From: Microcosmobacter mediterraneus
GTDB lineage: Bacteria; Bacteroidota; Bacteroidia; Flavobacteriales; Flavobacteriaceae
Direction of reading: 5' to 3'
Length of the DNA: 64,000 nt
Assembly (NCBI RefSeq): GCF_031846265.1
Contig: NZ_JAVRIA010000003.1
Span: forward strand, 1-64,000
Positions 60,384 through 64,000 of the stretch are shown piece after piece. The translations under genes and the position numbers were made by a program. Under the pieces are notes generated by a model. That model was not told where the DNA came from, did not search any database, and saw only the letters and a program-made list of their open reading frames with translations. Each line of letters begins with the position of its first letter. The stretch's first letter is position 1.

Positions 60384-61773
60384 GAAGCAGAATATTCTCA
60401 TTATTGGTGCAGGACTTTGTGGTAGTTTACTAGCTTTACGTCTAGGACAGCGTGGTTATAATGTAATAGTCTATGAAATGAGACCAGATTTAAGATCTAC
60501 AGATATTTCTGCTGGTCGTTCCATCAACTTAGCTTTTTCAGACCGAGGTAATAAGGCCATGAAAATGGTAGGTATAGAAGATAAAGTAAAGGCTCTTTGC
60601 ATTCCTATGAATGGACGTATGCTCCATGATAAAGAAGGGAATACATTTTTATCTAACTATAGTGGTCGAGAGTACGAGTACATCAACTCCATTTCTAGAA
60701 GTGAGCTAAATGCATTGCTTTTAACTGAAGCTGAAAAACATGATAATGTTACCATACATTTTAATAAGAGATGTCAATCCGTTGATTTTGAAAAAACAAC
60801 AGCTTTATTTGAAGATTACAATACCAAAGATGAATTTATTGAAGATGCTGATTGTATTATAGCTACTGATGGTGCAGGTTCAGCACTGCGTAAAAGCTAT
60901 TTCTTAGAACGAAAATTCTTGTTTAGTTTTTCGCAGCAATGGTTAACCCATGGCTATAAAGAATTAAGTATTCTACCATCAGAAAATGGCGATTATAAAA
61001 CCTACAAAAACGCCTTACACATCTGGCCAAGAGGCGATTTTATGGTTATTGCATTACCTAATTTAGATGGCAGTTTTACTGTAACGCTCTTTTTAAGTTA
61101 TACTGAAGGTGAATACAATTTTAATAATCTAACAACACCCAAAATTGTTACTGAATTCTTTGAAAAAGAATTCCCTGATGCTTTAGAACTCATGCCCAAT
61201 TTAGTTGATGATTTTTTTGAAAACCCAACAGCGCCTTTAGGTACTGTAAAATGTTCACCATGGCATTACAAAGGCAACACACTTCTTATGGGAGACTCTG
61301 CTCATGCCATTGTACCATTCTATGGACAAGGCATGAATGCATCATTTGAAGATGTAGTAGAATTCGATAAAATTTTAGATCAAAATTTAGGGAGTTGGGA
61401 AACCATTTTCCTGACCTATGAAAAAATTAGAAAAAAAGATACAGATGCCATTGCAGATTTAGCCGTCGATAATTTTCATGAAATGAAAGACCATGTTGGG
61501 CAAGCTATATTTCAAGAAAAACGAAAAATTGAAATGGCTTTAGAACAAAATTTTCCTCAAGAGTATTCTTCCAAATATTCATTGGTAACCTTTAATGAAC
61601 ATATTGGATATAGAGAAGCTATGCTAAGAGGTAGAGCTCAAGACAAGGCCATTTTAAATATGTTAGCAGATAATGTCATTTCAACATCAGATGACATTGC
61701 AGCTATTTTAGATAAAGTAAAAACAGAAACCGAAGCCATTCTGGAAGATGATAGAATTGCTGGATTAAAATAA
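60373..61773 (+). CDS. kmo: Kynurenine 3-monooxygenase
   Basis: FAD-dependent hydroxylase converting kynurenine to 3-hydroxykynurenine with NADPH. The N-terminal Rossmann motif is ILIIGAGLCGSLLALRLGQRG, followed by DISAGRSINLAFSDRG, the ATDGAGSALR segment and the second FAD motif LLMGDSAHAIVPFYGQGMN. It has 466 residues. It overlaps the PaiB-like gene and is followed 5 bases later by a RidA-type gene. Confidence 0.96.
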   Translation: MENKKQNILIIGAGLCGSLLALRLGQRGYNVIVYEMRPDLRSTDISAGRSINLAFSDRGNKAMKMVGIEDKVKALCIPMNGRMLHDKEGNTFLSNYSGREYEYINSISRSELNALLLTEAEKHDNVTIHFNKRCQSVDFEKTTALFEDYNTKDEFIEDADCIIATDGAGSALRKSYFLERKFLFSFSQQWLTHGYKELSILPSENGDYKTYKNALHIWPRGDFMVIALPNLDGSFTVTLFLSYTEGEYNFNNLTTPKIVTEFFEKEFPDALELMPNLVDDFFENPTAPLGTVKCSPWHYKGNTLLMGDSAHAIVPFYGQGMNASFEDVVEFDKILDQNLGSWETIFLTYEKIRKKDTDAIADLAVDNFHEMKDHVGQAIFQEKRKIEMALEQNFPQEYSSKYSLVTFNEHIGYREAMLRGRAQDKAILNMLADNVISTSDDIAAILDKVKTETEAILEDDRIAGLK

Positions 61774-61778
61774 CAATT

Positions 61779-62180
61779 ATGAGTGATAAAGTAACACCAA
61801 GAGGTGCATATCCACACACCAAACGTGTAGGCGATTTTATACTCGTCTCAGGCACAAGCTCTCGCAGATCTGATAACACCATTGCTGGTGTAGATATTAT
61901 TGATGAAATGGGTACCAAAAAGCTAAATGCTTACACACAAACTCAAGAAGTCTTAAAGAATATTGACAAAAATCTAGCTAAAGTTGGAGCAAGCTTAAAA
62001 GATGTGGTAGATGTAACGTCTTTTTTAGTAAACATGAATGACTTTGCAGATTATAATAAAGCCTATGCCGAGTTTTTTGATAAGGAAACAGGGCCAACTA
62101 GAACCACAGTTGCTGTGCACCAATTACCACATCCAGATTTAGTGATTGAGATAAAGGTTATGGCTTATAAAAAGCAATAA
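61779..62180 (+). CDS. RidA/YjgF-family protein, probable 2-aminomuconate deaminase
   Basis: 133 residues with the RidA fold: GAYPHTKRVGDFILVSGTSS, TQEVLKNIDKNLAKVG, VVDVTSFLVNMNDF and GPTRTTVAVHQLPHPDLVIEIKV. The general family removes reactive enamines and imines. In kynurenine operons the member typically acts as 2-aminomuconate deaminase in the 3-hydroxyanthranilate branch, which is inferred here from context. The ring-cleavage dioxygenase and decarboxylase genes are not in the window. Confidence 0.85.
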   Translation: MSDKVTPRGAYPHTKRVGDFILVSGTSSRRSDNTIAGVDIIDEMGTKKLNAYTQTQEVLKNIDKNLAKVGASLKDVVDVTSFLVNMNDFADYNKAYAEFFDKETGPTRTTVAVHQLPHPDLVIEIKVMAYKKQ

Positions 62181-62190
62181 TAACTTATCA

Positions 62191-64000
62191 ATGATATCAT
62201 ACAAACAGAATATCACAATAACACTCATTTTATTTTTTATAATGAGCTATAGCTATGCACAAAACACAACACATAAAGTATTAGATAAATCTACTGAGCA
62301 TAAAATAGACTCTTTATTATCAATTATGACTATCGAAGAGAAAGTCGGACAAATGAATCAACTCAATGGGTTTTGGGATGCAACTGGTCCTGTTCCAAAA
62401 GAGGGCTCTGCAGAAACTAAATATGAAGATCTCAAAAATGGCTGGGTAGGTGCCATGCTTAATGTTAGAGGTGTTAAACAAGTTAAAGCGCTTCAAAAAG
62501 TTGCAGTAGAACAAACTAGATTAGGTATTCCTTTACTATTTGGATATGATGTAATTCATGGATATAAAACAATCAGCCCTATACCTTTAGCTGAAGCCTC
62601 AAGTTGGGATTTAGAAATCATTGAAAAATCTGCGAGCATAGCAGCAGCTGAAGCTTCTTCATCAGGTATAAATTGGACCTTTGCTCCAATGGTTGATATT
62701 TCTCGAGATCCTCGTTGGGGACGCGTTATGGAAGGTGCTGGAGAAGATCCATTTCTTGGAAGCAAAATTGCTATAGCTAGAGTTAATGGTTTTCAAGGTA
62801 CTAACTTAAAAGCTACTAATACCATTGCTGCATGTGCAAAACATTTTGCCGCTTATGGCTTTGTAGAATCAGGCAAAGAATATAATTCTGTAGACATTGG
62901 CTCTTCTACACTTCATAATATTGTATTACCACCATTTAAAGCCGCTGTTGATACCAACGTAAAAACGGTAATGAATTCTTTCAACGAACTCAACGGTATT
63001 CCAGTTACAGCAAGCAGTTATCTACAACGAGATATTTTAAAAGATCAATGGAATTTTAATGGTTTTGTGGTCTCTGATTGGGCTTCAATTAACGAGCTGA
63101 TAAATTGGGGAATTGCAAAAAACAAAAAAGAAGCTGCCGAAATTGCCTCAAAAGCTGGTTCAGATATGGATATGGAAGGTAGTGTTTACATCAAAGAACT
63201 TTCTGAATTAGTCAGAAATGGCATAGTCCCTGAGAGTATAGTTGATGATGCAGCTAGACGAATTTTAAGAGTAAAATTTGAATTAGGATTATTTGATGAT
63301 CCTTACAAATATTGTAATCTCGACAATGAAAAAAGCACCATTTACAATCCAAAATATCAAGAACAAGTATTAGATATTGCTAAAAAATCTATTGTACTAT
63401 TAAAAAATGAAAATAGTATTCTTCCGCTTAAAAAAGAAAAACAACATATTGCAATTATAGGACCTTTAGCAAATGATAAAAATAGTCCTTTAGGCAGTTG
63501 GAGATTAGCTTCAGATGATCATTCTGCTGTATCTGTATTGGAAGGCATGCAAGAATATACTGGAAATAAACTAACCTTCAGTAAAGGAGTTGATTTAATC
63601 ACAGAACCGACTCGGTTTATTAAAGAGGTTAAAATAAATACTATAGATACCTCAGGTTTTTCTGATGCTATAGAAATTGCAAAAATCGCTGATGTCGTGG
63701 TTATGGTTCTCGGAGAGCATGGCTATCAAAGTGGTGAGGCTAGAAGTAGAACAGAACTAAACCTTCCAGGTCTACAACAAAAATTATTAGAAGCCATATT
63801 TAAAGTCAACCAAAACATTGTACTAGTTTTAAACAACGGAAGACCACTTGCAATACCTTGGGCAGCAGCAAATGTTCCTGCCATTGTAGAGGCATGGCAA
63901 TTGGGTTCACAAACTGGTAATGCTGTAGCTCAAGTGCTATATGGCGATTATAATCCGAGCGGAAAATTACCGATTACATTTCCTCGACATGTTGGTCAAA
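62191..64000 (+). CDS. Glycoside hydrolase family 3 (BglX-like beta-glucosidase), cut by window end
   Basis: The frame is open from 62191 to the end of the window (about 603 residues visible) and continues beyond it. A signal peptide (TLILFFIMSYSYAQ) directs it to the periplasm. GH3 features: MTIEEKVGQM, YDVIHGYKTISPIPLAEASS, RDPRWGRVMEGAGEDPFL, KHFAAYG, the nucleophile Asp in GFVVSDWASI, and the C-terminal domain with IVLLKNENSILPL, VMVLGEHGYQSGEARSR and YNPSGKLPITFP. It hydrolyses beta-glucosides or related oligosaccharides. It starts 10 bases after the RidA gene and may be read through from the kynurenine operon. Confidence 0.92.
   Translation, partial: MISYKQNITITLILFFIMSYSYAQNTTHKVLDKSTEHKIDSLLSIMTIEEKVGQMNQLNGFWDATGPVPKEGSAETKYEDLKNGWVGAMLNVRGVKQVKALQKVAVEQTRLGIPLLFGYDVIHGYKTISPIPLAEASSWDLEIIEKSASIAAAEASSSGINWTFAPMVDISRDPRWGRVMEGAGEDPFLGSKIAIARVNGFQGTNLKATNTIAACAKHFAAYGFVESGKEYNSVDIGSSTLHNIVLPPFKAAVDTNVKTVMNSFNELNGIPVTASSYLQRDILKDQWNFNGFVVSDWASINELINWGIAKNKKEAAEIASKAGSDMDMEGSVYIKELSELVRNGIVPESIVDDAARRILRVKFELGLFDDPYKYCNLDNEKSTIYNPKYQEQVLDIAKKSIVLLKNENSILPLKKEKQHIAIIGPLANDKNSPLGSWRLASDDHSAVSVLEGMQEYTGNKLTFSKGVDLITEPTRFIKEVKINTIDTSGFSDAIEIAKIADVVVMVLGEHGYQSGEARSRTELNLPGLQQKLLEAIFKVNQNIVLVLNNGRPLAIPWAAANVPAIVEAWQLGSQTGNAVAQVLYGDYNPSGKLPITFPRHVGQ

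Overview
This window looks like the chromosome of a member of the Flavobacteriaceae (Bacteroidota), probably a marine one. The DNA is AT-rich. The clearest promoters have the Bacteroidota form TTG-N19-TAnnTTTG (37835-37864, and 12153-12182 on the minus strand). Several genes start with TTG. The families present (NamZ/DUF1343, VF530, CPXCG, DUF1573, DUF6090-type membrane proteins, PaiB-like proteins and a kynurenine operon) are typical of that group. The genus cannot be decided from the sequence alone. I see no phage, transposase, integrase, CRISPR array or rRNA.

Layout. 1-286: heptanucleotide microsatellite and a hairpin-rich spacer. 293-4868: tryptophan operon trpD-trpC-trpF-trpB-trpA, with a different palindromic repeat in each of its three larger gaps. 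4861-5639: DUF1801 and GIY-YIG-like genes coupled to trpA. 5636-10619: VF530 protein, RhlE helicase, a uracil-DNA-glycosylase-like protein carrying an in-frame palindromic repeat, a YitT permease, a DJ-1-like lipoprotein and an Lrp regulator. 10688-13479: kdsA, an rRNA/tRNA methyltransferase, initiator tRNA-Met with its own promoter and terminator, an LRR protein and a CPXCG protein. 13483-19719: LolC/E-like permease, NamZ lipoprotein, GDPD lipoprotein, fatty acid hydroxylase, a Trx-like protein without cysteines and a YkgJ protein.

19869-32281 is the remarkable part: fifteen tandem, same-strand, overlapping paralogues of a small bitopic membrane protein family that I recognise from memory as DUF6090, plus two truncated remnants. 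All share a nearly invariant N-terminus (basic MIKFFRHIR segment plus one membrane helix). Their outer domains diverge strongly, and three are extended by about 100 residues. Most are joined by an overlap in which the stop of one gene and the start of the next share ATGATTAA or ATGA. The same kind of seam couples the last member to a SAM methyltransferase. The layout suggests one long transcript and a set of cassettes that can be exchanged by recombination at the conserved 5' ends.

32972-64000 is mostly ordinary: amidohydrolase, valS, DUF1573, a retropepsin/PDZ protein, an aminotransferase, murB, an ECF sigma/anti-sigma pair, aquaporin, a GT2-sigma-Nramp-like cluster, lipA, gapA, a TPR hybrid histidine kinase, lpxK, a Nif3-like protein, a zinc-ribbon relative that has lost its cysteines, msrA and a Fer4/CDGSH protein. 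It ends with a kynurenine pathway operon (kynU, PaiB-like, kmo, RidA-type deaminase) running into a GH3 glycosidase cut by the window edge. The window thus holds tryptophan synthesis at one end and part of tryptophan breakdown at the other.
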